Shown here: in pieces, positions 16,601 through 23,606 of the stretch | How positions within the stretch are numbered: the stretch's first letter is position 1 | Layout: the number at the start of each line of letters is the position of its first letter | Source: a virus | Length of the DNA stretch: 30,382 bases | Strand: one strand, 5' to 3' | IMG/VR virus record: IMGVR_UViG_3300048588_001026 | Span: 1 to 30,382 of that record | Made by a program: the position numbers and the translations under genes | The notes under the pieces: model-generated | The model's database searches: none | Seen by the model: the letters and a program-made list of their open reading frames with translations, nothing else | Told to the model about the DNA's origin: nothing

Positions 16601-17270
16601 CGACCACCGTGTCGCGGGCCACCGCGCGTTGTGCACCGTCGTCCCGAAACAACGGCGCCGGACCGTCGAAGTCATAGCGCAGCGCATCCGCGATTTCGCA
16701 GGTGGCGACGGTTCCTCGGAACCGGTCCTGTCCCAGCTGAAACTCGCGCTCGACGGTCGAGATCCGCGTGATGCGAACGTACTGCTCCACCTCGGTCGGC
16801 TTGGCTTCGTCCTGCACCAGCACCAGCGTCTGCCCGACGCGCGGCAACGGATCGCCCGTCTTCAGCAGCAACGCGATGGCGCGCTGACCGGTGAGTTGGC
16901 GCTCCAGCAACTGGCCGGGCCAGCGCACGCCACGGGCGAGGTAGCGTTCGATTCGATCTTTGGCCGCCTCGCGTTGATCGACCCAAGAGCGCGTCGTGAA
17001 CAGCGTCACCGCGACACGCGGGTCATCCGGCGCATCCGCCACGATGGCATGTGCGCCGAAGTAGCTGTCGGTGGAGTCCGTCAGCACGCCGACAAAGCAT
17101 TTACGCAAGCTCACCCGGCCATAGGTGCGATCAAGCTCGGAAATGTCCGGGAACAGATTGTTCGACTGACCATCGACGATGACGCGGCCAGTCATGCGAC
17201 CGCCGCCATCGAAAGTGTCGGACAGCCGTTCGGAGGCGAGCAATTGAATGTCGCCGGTGAGGATGGGCAT
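13668..17270 (-). CDS. Very large beta-repeat tail-tip protein, 1200 residues
   Basis: The largest tail-tip protein. The N-terminus (MPILTGDIQLLASERLSD, then VNNLFPDIS-like NNLFPDISELDRTYGRVSLR) is shared with large tail proteins of several proteobacterial prophages. The N-terminal 230 residues look globular. Residues about 230-1000 are almost entirely beta strands and contain at least six copies of a short motif G-(T/S)-(I/V)-(D/R)-(Y/F)-x-x-G near residues 334, 427, 515, 632, 768 and 849. The C-terminal part includes SETRV-like and beta stretches ending in FQVQIRGDVDR. It is likely a tail-tip or fibre-like structural protein. ATG 17270 has no strong ribosome site. The gene follows a plus-strand moron, so it either needs read-through from the tape-measure side or its own promoter in 17271-17433. 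Confidence 0.8.
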   Translation of the reverse strand: MPILTGDIQLLASERLSDTFDGGGRMTGRVIVDGQSNNLFPDISELDRTYGRVSLRKCFVGVLTDSTDSYFGAHAIVADAPDDPRVAVTLFTTRSWVDQREAAKDRIERYLARGVRWPGQLLERQLTGQRAIALLLKTGDPLPRVGQTLVLVQDEAKPTEVEQYVRITRISTVEREFQLGQDRFRGTVATCEIADALRYDFDGPAPLFRDDGAQRAVARDTVVANAAVYFGVQPTVAPAGIGDLRVQVASLFGQLVPSAQAEVPLVDLNASGQSQPLVDSGSAIVTFQTAARIGPDFPLHVGSGVVPGTLRVTNWGTELVDDAGQIKVAGTAIGTVDYGRGILTFAPESPTYSGWKTVNFRPAAQPIRIADTAAIAVPAEGRGYTYTITLDPPPKPGSLIVAYMAQAKWYELRDRGDGALRAADSAFGAGSIDFVTGTVTVTTGALADANTEVLFAWGTAASYFNRSNAIVPAPRITHTCANAGLVPGTLTISWTTGTTTKTANDDGRGAITGDASGTVRYAQGELSFTPGVLPAGGAEYVLTYQHGPPIEQTFPHPLRNANGTISLNLAQGDLRQNSVELEFNLVIDDYDPISTTPAEMQLVRPIDPIKIARDLPATGPNPTTGTFGQSVTGTIDYAAGSITFRPDLTISIPFPRYSVVQIGVTRVNNELVPVYRNTFTHFEYVPAAAYMPLDESGWVKVRYRATDSPSAAQETIVAADLRVDLTDRYAERIVPGSVRFQLGEKVYVDRLGKLYVDIDANTGAGTLAGTIDYASGSCEIRVYQPGQPNTIQLQSLLTELTGQPVDEVCFRVPAAPVRPGSLQIRATPLNGGSITATANTTGAIDTQSMQGSVDYQTGVARVRFGRWVDAAGNEGQVWYSPEAIVNGRIFKPLPVLADTLRFNAVAFTYLPLSADVLGLDPVRLPPDGKVPIYRPGDVAVVHHTVRTPFPNPATSDVLDLGRVRLAGVRVLDAEGHVLPPERYVVDLDQGSLTLQTPIDLTGYSQPLVAEHRVEDMALISDTQINGVLSLTRPLTHEFPSGETRVSSALIIGDLQARAHTLFAQQTWTGEWKDSRIGAATIAQYNRAVYPIAVSNRGAIEERWALIFTGTTEYRVIGESVGQIAIGNTTNDLAPINPETQAPYFRLRAMGWGAGWSAGNVLRFNTAAANFPVWVARTVLQGPATEDRDSFQVQIRGDVDR
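14688..16261 (-). repeat. Repeated G-T-x-D-Y-x-x-G beta module in the 1200-residue tail protein
   Basis: Six related units can be read: GTVDYGRGILTF, GSIDFVTGTVTV, GTVRYAQGELSF, GTIDYAAGSITF, GTIDYASGSCEI and GSVDYQTGVARV. They are spaced by about 80-135 residues. Each is preceded by a strand-rich segment, with PGTLRV/PGSLQI-like phrases before several copies. The pattern suggests serial beta-sandwich domains derived from one ancestral unit. Confidence 0.65.
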
Positions 17271-17433
17271 GGGGCTGGTGTGCTGTGGTTGCTGTTTGCG
17301 TAACGGTGTTCGTCGAGTCGATGGTCACTTCACCGGGGTGAGGTACTGCCAGTGCAGCACCCGTCCGTTTCAGAGCGCCGACCCTGGTGCCAGAATCCAG
17401 CCAGTGCGCATACGTGAGGCTTGGCCATAGACG
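17271..17433. promoter_or_regulatory. Divergent intergenic region upstream of the moron and the 1200-residue tail gene
   Basis: 163 bases between two outward-facing starts. This is the only place for a promoter serving the plus-strand moron. TCACC-GG-GGTGA is a short inverted repeat near 17330-17341. I see no clear -35/-10 pair. No strong Shine-Dalgarno precedes the ATG at 17434; GAGG lies about 20 bases upstream, which is too far to be convincing. Confidence 0.35.
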
Positions 17434-17946
17434 ATGAACCCCCTCTATGTTGGTGATTCATACGACCTCGTGAAGCGCTTCTTCGGCCAAGAGCTTGGAA
17501 AGCTCGGGTACGAGGTCGCAGTTGACCCGCGATTCACGGGTGAGTGGAGCGGCCGGGAGGCGAGCTTCTTTCGCCTGATTGGCGCGAGACACGTGCAGGA
17601 TCTGGTGACACCGAACGCGCGGAGAGCGCTGCTCATTGATCCTGACACCGGCATCAATGCGGCAGGCGGCCCAAAACATGTCTCGTTTGATCAGATCCGA
17701 AAGGCTGCGGACGAGCACGAGATGGTCTTCGTCTTCGATCAGTCGTTCTCAAGGCAGCACGATCCCGCGGAGGTCATGTTCACGAAGCTCGCCGAGCTGA
17801 GCCGAACTGGCCTGCACGCGATGTACTACGACTCACACGCGCACTTTGCGTTTGCTTCCAAAGATGGATCTGCAATCAACGAGTTGCATCGGCATCTGGT
17901 TAGCACTGGGTTGCCTGAATCAAGGCTTGTTCTGGGGAACCCGTAG
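17434..17946 (+). CDS. Moron: uncharacterised 170-residue protein on the strand opposite to the late operon
   Basis: A soluble alpha/beta-looking protein without signal peptide or membrane segment. Distinct phrases are YVGDSYDLVKRFF at the start, ALLIDPDTGI in the middle, EMVFVFDQSFSR, and MYYDSHAHFAFAS near the end. The regular strands ending in acidic residues suggest a Rossmann-like or nuclease-like core with Asp/Tyr/His clusters; this is a pattern guess. I recall similar solitary hypothetical proteins but no function. It sits inside the tail module yet faces the other way, its stop touches the stop of the next minus-strand gene with no gap, and its base composition is visibly less GC-rich than its neighbours. 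These are signs of an inserted accessory gene. A role in superinfection exclusion or lysogenic conversion is possible but unproven. Confidence 0.82.
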   Translation: MNPLYVGDSYDLVKRFFGQELGKLGYEVAVDPRFTGEWSGREASFFRLIGARHVQDLVTPNARRALLIDPDTGINAAGGPKHVSFDQIRKAADEHEMVFVFDQSFSRQHDPAEVMFTKLAELSRTGLHAMYYDSHAHFAFASKDGSAINELHRHLVSTGLPESRLVLGNP

Positions 17947-18342
17947 TCAGACCTGCATCAGTCGAATCGCAACTCGCCAATGGCTGTCCGGTGCCAGCCC
18001 GCCAAAGCCCAGCACCGGCTGCGCCTCGATGGCCCCGTCCTGGTGTCGGAACGCGACGGTGAGAGGGCGACCATCGACAAGTTGCAACTCGAATGTTCGT
18101 TCCGGCATCGAGGCCCACTCGTAGAGTCGGTCGACGGTCGTGCGCGAAACCCACGCCATATCGTCGGGCGCCTGCAGCGTGATCGGTCGGCCGGCCTGGC
18201 GCGTAGCGCTCTCGATCAGCAGTGCACCGGTCAGCAAGTAGCTCGTGCTAGCGACAGCAGGCGTCCACAGATGCTCGTCGATCCACTGGAGATCGTCCGG
18301 CAAAGTCAGCGTTTGGCCGGAAGGTAGTTGGCGCAGTTCCAT
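17947..18342 (-). CDS. Small tail protein after the tape measure
   Basis: A 131-residue soluble protein, beta-rich (MELRQLPSGQTLTLPDDLQW, then RTFELQLVDGRPLTVAFRH, then HWRVAIRLMQV). It directly follows the tape measure gene, three bases after its stop, the place of minor tail proteins L/M in lambda. Function is probably in tail-tip assembly; I recognise no named domain. Its stop codon abuts the stop of the convergent moron, so no terminator separates them and the transcripts can collide. Confidence 0.77.
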   Translation of the reverse strand: MELRQLPSGQTLTLPDDLQWIDEHLWTPAVASTSYLLTGALLIESATRQAGRPITLQAPDDMAWVSRTTVDRLYEWASMPERTFELQLVDGRPLTVAFRHQDGAIEAQPVLGFGGLAPDSHWRVAIRLMQV

Positions 18343-18345
18343 GGT

Positions 18346-21300
18346 TCAGGTCCGGGCTTGCGCCTCACGCAGCAAATCCAGCAATCGCGATTCGTCACGC
18401 GCGGGGATCGTCGCGCTCACGGTACGTGCGCCGCTGGAGAGCTCGACACGAATGGTCTTGCTGTGCGGTGGCGCGTCGTTCCAGTCGAGCCGCGGTGAAC
18501 GGCGCGGCCGCAAGCCTGACGATGCCACGTCATCGAAATCGGTCGGCATGGTGCGCAGCACCGTCGCCACGCGCGTCGATGCGTCCGGATTGACCAAACC
18601 CCCGCGTGCAAAGCCCTGAACTTTGGTGGCGATCTCGCGGGCTGGTGCTTTCATGGCGTTGATCGCGGCAAAGAATCCCGCACCCAGCCGTTTGACGGAT
18701 TCACGGCTGACCACGAACTCACCGGGCGTCAGCATGGCCGGCACGGTGTCTGACTTGGCCAGGCCGCCGCGGGCGAAGTACATCTGTCGCTCGGTCTCGC
18801 GTTCGATGTACTCCGTCAGTTGCCGCTCGAGATCCACGCCGGCGACCTGCGCTTGCGCCATCGCCGTGCGCCAGCGTCCCTTGATCGTCTCGACTGAGCC
18901 CGACTCCAGGCTGGTCAGCTTGCGGACTCGCAGCAGGCGCTGAAGATAGTCGCGGTCGTGGAACGCCTGGATATCGATGGGGTCAGTTTTGAGGCTTTGG
19001 TTGCCGATCGGGATGATCCGATTTACCCGCTCCACGTGCGCCCGGCCGATCCTCGCGCCTTGCAGGCCAAGTTCGATCAGCTTGAGCGCTTCGGACACAT
19101 CGCGATTGACCTTCTGCGTCGCGGGCACAGGCTTCGGTTTCGGAGGCGTCGGACTCGGCGAGCCCGCGGGGCTCGCGCCGGCGGGACTCGACGACCAGGT
19201 CCCTGTCGAACTGCCCGGCACGGACCCACCGGTTGCAAAGCGCGCGACGCCAGCCAGCTTGCGCAGCGTCTCAGCGCCGTACTTGCGCACAGCGGCCTTG
19301 CGGATCACGAACGCGCCGGCCTCCAGCGCACGCGGCACCGTGTCGCCGTCGCCGGATCCGGGAACCACGCCCGACTTCATGCGTGAGAAGGACAGTACGG
19401 AGCCTCCCTTCGCGTAGCCGCGCGCGAGTGGCATCCCGGATCCGACCAGACCGCCCGACGCATTCTGTTCGACCCGTTTCACGTAGATGGTGTGGGTTGA
19501 ACTCGTGTTCACGCCGTCGAGCGACTGGATCTCGCTGCGGGCCTGGTTGGCGTTGGTGCTGATCGCGTGTTGTGACTCGGTGCGAATCTGATCCAGGGCG
19601 CGGATCTGGCTGTCGACCAGGCGCAACGAGGTCTGCGCTTTTTCGGTAGCCACTTTCAGATCGATCTGGCCGGTGCGATCCGCATAGGTCTGCAGCGTTT
19701 CCAGCGCTGACTTGGCGCGACTGATATCGGCGTTGACCAGCAGCGTCTTGCCGTCCTTCAGTTGCGCCTCGAGATCGCGCATTTGTGCATGGGCCGCCTT
19801 GAGGTCGGCGTCGATGCGCACCAGGTATTCCTTCTCGCGCAGTGCCTCTTCGAGTTGGCGCAGCGCCGCGTCGAGCTTGCTGCTGTCGACATCGATGACG
19901 AACTTCAGCCCGGTCTCCAGTTGCGCCTGAATCTGCTCGATCTGCGCCTGGGTGCCGCGCAGCGCAGTCTCGATCTGGCTTCGGGCGGACGTCGCCTCAC
20001 TGGCGGCCTTCTGATGCGCGCGACCCTCGCCTTCAAGGGCCTGAATCGCCAGTTGCTCGCTCTCGCGCATCGCATCGATGGCGGCCTTCACCGCCTGCTT
20101 CTGCGAGACGATGGTCGCATCGCCGTCCTTGACCGCTTTGGCGGTCTGCGCAGCCAGATCCTGGGCCTGCTTGGCGTACTGAATCGCCAGTTCGAACTCG
20201 CCCTCGGAGATCGCGGCCCGCGCTTTGCGCTGCAGTTCGGCGACCTGGGTCAACTTGTCCTGATAGGCCTGGTACTCGCCCATCGTCGAGCGTCGCAGTT
20301 CGCGGATCCGGTCCTCGGTGGTTTGCGACAGCGCGCGCTTCTCGTCCTCGATGCGCCGAATCTCCGCCAGATGGCGATTGGCTTCGGCATTGAGTGCGTC
20401 GACATGGCGCACATAGTCGGCAGCCGCCTGCGCCAGCGCCTGCTGCTTGGCGACCAGGATTTCATTGTCGACGCGCAGTGTCGCAGCGCGGCGCGCTTCG
20501 TCGGTTTCCGCTTGGCCTTGCGCGGCGAACCGACGCGCCTGGCCCTCCTGCTCGATCAGGCGCAGCGTCTCGGTGAGCGCTTGGGCGCGCAGATCGGACT
20601 GCTGCTGCACCGAATCCACCAGCAGCTGCGTGGTCTCCTTGATCAGTTTCGCTTCAGAGGCGTTCGACTGCTCCAGCAAGACCTGCTTCTGCGCGTAGTG
20701 CGCCTGCGTGCTGGCCAACTGCTGCTGCAGGGTCGCGTCGACGATTCCGGTCAGGCCTTGATAAGCCTGGGTGATGCCTGAGATCGCTTGGGTCGCCCCT
20801 TGCTGCGCCGCAGTCACCACCTGCTCGATGGCGGTGATCTGACTCTTGAGCTTGTTGAGGGTGGCATCGATGGCTTCGATGCCGCGACCGACCGCTTCTT
20901 GCGTTCCCTGGCGCACGGCTTCCAGCCTACGTGCCATCTCCTCAGCGCCGGCGGTAGCCAGCGCCGCCGCCTGCTGCGCCGCGCGGCCTGCCTTCGATGC
21001 ATCGACGTACATCTCGGCGAAGATCGCGTTCATCTGCCGCAGCCTTTCCTCGTGGCGCTGCGTGGCCGCCGCGATGGTGTCGCCGGTGAAGATCGCGGCG
21101 AAACGTTCCCAGGAAAACTTGAGCATCTCCAGGCCGTTTTCCAGCACCTGAATCATGGCGATGCCGGCCTTGCGCACAATCTCGAACTTCTCCGACAACC
21201 AGGTGCCGATCTCCCAGCCGATCAACGCGGCCGCCAGCACCGCGAACGATGTCTTGAGCAGTCCCGCTGTGGCCACCGCCGCCGACATTGAAAGGTTGGC

Positions 21301-22326
21301 GGTATTCCATGCCGCCGCCGTGGACGCAGCCGCCGTAACCCCCGCCGTGCCGGCCAGTTGCCACGCCGTGATCAGTGCCGGGATCAGTCGGTAGATCAAC
21401 ACCGCCAGGCCGATCTCGGCGATGACCTTGAGCCAACCCATCACCGTCTCGAAGTTGCGCGCCAACCAATCGAGCGCGGTCGCCAGCTTCTGTGTGATGC
21501 CGGTCGACTCGTCGACCTTGGCGATCCACTGGGCAAACGCATTCTTGAGCCGCTCGAACGCCGTGCCGACCGTCACCGGCAACTGCGCGTATTCCGCGGA
21601 GAGCTTGTCCTTCTGCGACATCAGCGCATTGACGACGACGTCCGCCGTCAGTTGCCCTTGCTCGGCCAGCTTGCGCAAGCGACCGATCGGCACGTTCAAC
21701 CCATCAGCCAACGCCTGCGCGAGGCGCGGCGAGTTCTCGACGACCGAGTTGAACTCCTCGCCGCGCAGCACGCCCGACGCCAGCGCCTGCCCAAACTGCA
21801 GCAGCGACGACTGCGCCTCCGACGCCGAGGCGCCGGAGATCTTGAGCGCCTGACTGATCGACTCGGTCAGCGACAGCGCCGTCTTTTGCTCGCCACCCAA
21901 TTGACGAACGGCTTGCTGCAGCTTGCCGTACAGCGTCGACACCTCCGCCAGCGGCACACCGATGCGCTGCGCGATGGCGAAGAGCTCGCCCTGCGCGATC
22001 ACGAACTCGCGCTGGCCTGCGGTCGCGAGTTTCAAACGCGCCACCATCAGGTTCCACTGGTCGGCGACCTGCACCAGTTGCGTGACCTGCTGCGTCGCCC
22101 AGGACACGCCGACGAAGGCAAGCAACTGCGTCCGCGCACGAGTCAGCTGATCGCCGAGCGCTGCCGTTCCCGCCTTGAGCTCCGCCATCCCCTGCGCAGC
22201 CTTAGCGCCCGCGGTCTTCGCGGTCGCCGACATCTCGTTGAACGAGCGCTCGGCCGAAGAAATCGCGCGTTTGAGGCCCTCATCCGCGCCCTCCAGGGCG
22301 ACGAGGAGGGAGATGCGGTTGGGCAT
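18346..22326 (-). CDS. Tail tape measure protein
   Basis: A 1326-residue protein. Residues about 70-270 match the phage tape-measure N-terminal domain (VADQWNLMVARLKLATAG, then SQALKISGASASEAQSSLLQ, then GEEFNSVVENSPRLAQALADG). A hydrophobic region follows at about 290-385 (LKVIAEIGLAVLIYRLIPAL, then AVLAAALIGWEIGTW). A long Gln/Ala/Glu-rich coiled coil runs from about 430 to 930. Two DTVP-x-x-L-x-x-G-x-FV(I/V) motifs lie near residues 995 and 1195, a common C-terminal tape-measure feature. The protein fills the tail tube, sets tail length and may help DNA entry. Using the general rule of about 1.5 angstrom per residue, the tail would be near 200 nm. The ATG at 22326 has only a weak ribosome site. 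Confidence 0.95.
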   Translation of the reverse strand: MPNRISLLVALEGADEGLKRAISSAERSFNEMSATAKTAGAKAAQGMAELKAGTAALGDQLTRARTQLLAFVGVSWATQQVTQLVQVADQWNLMVARLKLATAGQREFVIAQGELFAIAQRIGVPLAEVSTLYGKLQQAVRQLGGEQKTALSLTESISQALKISGASASEAQSSLLQFGQALASGVLRGEEFNSVVENSPRLAQALADGLNVPIGRLRKLAEQGQLTADVVVNALMSQKDKLSAEYAQLPVTVGTAFERLKNAFAQWIAKVDESTGITQKLATALDWLARNFETVMGWLKVIAEIGLAVLIYRLIPALITAWQLAGTAGVTAAASTAAAWNTANLSMSAAVATAGLLKTSFAVLAAALIGWEIGTWLSEKFEIVRKAGIAMIQVLENGLEMLKFSWERFAAIFTGDTIAAATQRHEERLRQMNAIFAEMYVDASKAGRAAQQAAALATAGAEEMARRLEAVRQGTQEAVGRGIEAIDATLNKLKSQITAIEQVVTAAQQGATQAISGITQAYQGLTGIVDATLQQQLASTQAHYAQKQVLLEQSNASEAKLIKETTQLLVDSVQQQSDLRAQALTETLRLIEQEGQARRFAAQGQAETDEARRAATLRVDNEILVAKQQALAQAAADYVRHVDALNAEANRHLAEIRRIEDEKRALSQTTEDRIRELRRSTMGEYQAYQDKLTQVAELQRKARAAISEGEFELAIQYAKQAQDLAAQTAKAVKDGDATIVSQKQAVKAAIDAMRESEQLAIQALEGEGRAHQKAASEATSARSQIETALRGTQAQIEQIQAQLETGLKFVIDVDSSKLDAALRQLEEALREKEYLVRIDADLKAAHAQMRDLEAQLKDGKTLLVNADISRAKSALETLQTYADRTGQIDLKVATEKAQTSLRLVDSQIRALDQIRTESQHAISTNANQARSEIQSLDGVNTSSTHTIYVKRVEQNASGGLVGSGMPLARGYAKGGSVLSFSRMKSGVVPGSGDGDTVPRALEAGAFVIRKAAVRKYGAETLRKLAGVARFATGGSVPGSSTGTWSSSPAGASPAGSPSPTPPKPKPVPATQKVNRDVSEALKLIELGLQGARIGRAHVERVNRIIPIGNQSLKTDPIDIQAFHDRDYLQRLLRVRKLTSLESGSVETIKGRWRTAMAQAQVAGVDLERQLTEYIERETERQMYFARGGLAKSDTVPAMLTPGEFVVSRESVKRLGAGFFAAINAMKAPAREIATKVQGFARGGLVNPDASTRVATVLRTMPTDFDDVASSGLRPRRSPRLDWNDAPPHSKTIRVELSSGARTVSATIPARDESRLLDLLREAQART

Positions 22327-22407
22327 GAGCTTGTCGGCTTAAGGTCGAGTGCTGGTGCCTGGCGAAAAGTCGGGCAACTGTGGTGAACCTTTGTGTGCAG
22401 CACCAAG

Positions 22408-22431
22408 CGAAAAGCTGGCCTTCGCTTTTCG
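22408..22431 (-). terminator. Hairpin between the two-gene cassette and the tape measure gene
   Basis: CGAAAAGC and GCTTTTCG form an 8-bp stem around TGGCCTTC in the 193-base gap 22327-22519. No T-run follows on the minus strand, so full termination is doubtful; it may act as an attenuator or processing site. The rest of the gap holds no gene that I can support. Confidence 0.4.
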
Positions 22432-22519
22432 GTGAGTAATGGGCAAGGAACGGATGCGGCTGAGTCCTCTTGCCGACATCGAAGCCAATTCGCTGGGCGA
22501 AGCGCCCCCTGAGGCACTC

Positions 22520-23044
22520 CTACTTTCTTTCGAGCAACTTCCGATTCGCCACAAAGTGGGAGATCGGCTTTCCGTCGCGGACTTTGGCGTACCCTTTCCG
22601 GAGTTCCCCCGACTCTCCGAGCGTTGAAAACGACCACAGCTCGTCGGACTCGACGTGATCGTCGAGAAATCTGCGCCAAACGACGTTGAGGTGACCGAAG
22701 GGCAAATCGGGAACTGCGCTCAGCGGATCGATGATCATCTCCCGCGTCTCAATCTCCCCCACCGTGAGCCTTTCACGGAGATCCTCAGGCGTTAGGGTGC
22801 ACTCATGCGCTTGCTCCTCAAGCCACGAGAGAGAGTCTTCTCCGGACGTTGTAGTAGGTTCACTTTTTGCCGCGAGCCTGGTTTTTGTGAACCCGTACAG
22901 CAGCACTGGCCAGACGGCTATGAAGAAAATCCAGACCCACAGAGGTGGCAATGACTCTGGATCTTGCCGATCCCGGCGAGCCACGACGAACAACAAGGCA
23001 ATAACGATGAAGCCCAACCCGAAGTACCAGCCAACGTAGGTCAC
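22520..23044 (-). CDS. Two-pass membrane protein of unknown function, cassette gene 2
   Basis: A 174-residue protein with two membrane helices near the N-terminus (about 4-21, WYFGLGFIVIALLFVVA, and 36-52, WVWIFFIAVWPVLLYGF), joined by a charged loop. A soluble C-terminal domain of about 115 residues follows (LTPEDLRERLTVGEIETRE, then NVVWRRFLDDHVESDELWSF). The GTG at 23044 overlaps the previous stop by four bases (GTGA), and GGGGGAAA lies upstream. It forms a coupled pair with 23041-23535. A membrane protein inside the tail operon is not needed for particle assembly, so it is probably cargo such as a superinfection exclusion or immunity-type factor. The function is unknown. Confidence 0.8.
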   Translation of the reverse strand: MTYVGWYFGLGFIVIALLFVVARRDRQDPESLPPLWVWIFFIAVWPVLLYGFTKTRLAAKSEPTTTSGEDSLSWLEEQAHECTLTPEDLRERLTVGEIETREMIIDPLSAVPDLPFGHLNVVWRRFLDDHVESDELWSFSTLGESGELRKGYAKVRDGKPISHFVANRKLLERK

Positions 23045-23535
23045 GATTTCCCCCGGTCGCCTTCGCCCGTTTCCCCTGACGACTGATTTGTGCCGCCATT
23101 TCCATCGTCGCCCATTGCGGCAAAGGACGCGTTGTGTCGCACCCTGGTCGTCTCAATCACCCCACGGTCGACATCCAGAAGCACGTCCCGCTCGTAGATG
23201 CTGCCGTAGCCTGCATGGACATACTCGAGTTCGTTGCCCTGAGAGAGGCGGATCGTGCCCGAATACCAATGCGCGAACACCCGGTTCGGGAAATCGGGAA
23301 ACACCGTCGCCAGTGTTGCCTCGGCACCATCCACAAGCGTTCCACGAAGACCGATGAGGTAGAGGCGGTCGTCGACAATCTCCCAATGACCCTGGTAACC
23401 ACGCCACAGAGCTGAACAGTTGCCGACGAACCCGGGGTCAAACCCTCCGAGAGAAAAGTACTCGCCCAGGGGCTCTGTGCACATCGACACATCCCTCCCC
23501 TGATAGCGCAGTGTCTCCGTGAACTGAGCCGTCAC
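23041..23535 (-). CDS. Uncharacterised 164-residue soluble protein, cassette gene 1
   Basis: Conserved-looking phrases are MCTEPLGEYFSLGG, CSALWRGYQGHWEIVDDRLY, FPDFPNRVFAHWYSGTIRL and LEYVHAGYGSIYERDVLL. I recall a scattered bacterial family with this layout of Trp/Tyr-rich blocks, often as solitary genes, but with no known function. The last 25 residues are Gly/Ser/Glu-rich and disordered. I choose the GTG at 23535 because GGAGG lies six bases upstream; the ATG at 23541 overlaps that ribosome site directly, and the GTG at 23556 is less likely. It lies between the minor tail and tape-measure genes with a coupled membrane protein, and is less GC-rich than the tail genes. Confidence 0.8.
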   Translation of the reverse strand: MTAQFTETLRYQGRDVSMCTEPLGEYFSLGGFDPGFVGNCSALWRGYQGHWEIVDDRLYLIGLRGTLVDGAEATLATVFPDFPNRVFAHWYSGTIRLSQGNELEYVHAGYGSIYERDVLLDVDRGVIETTRVRHNASFAAMGDDGNGGTNQSSGETGEGDRGKS

Positions 23536-23585
23536 CGTCATCCTCCGAGTCATCACCTATTGGTCGCGTGCCATAGGGTGCAGCG

Positions 23586-23606
23586 GGCTGCCACCGAGTG
23601 GCAACC
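23586..23606 (-). terminator. Hairpin between the DUF6441-type tail gene and the inserted cassette
   Basis: GGTTGCCAC and GTGGCAGCC pair (one G-U wobble) around TCG, with the stem starting at the stop codon of the preceding gene. No T-tract follows. With the hairpin at 22408-22431 it brackets the two-gene cassette. It may lower read-through or protect mRNA ends. Confidence 0.4.

Noticed and set aside
21358-22386. Open frames of over 300 codons opposite the tape measure and capsid genes (also 19762-20781 and 26501-27544, plus strand)
   Set aside because: They mirror highly conserved genes and are rich in Arg, Leu and His, as expected from antisense reading of GC3-biased codons.
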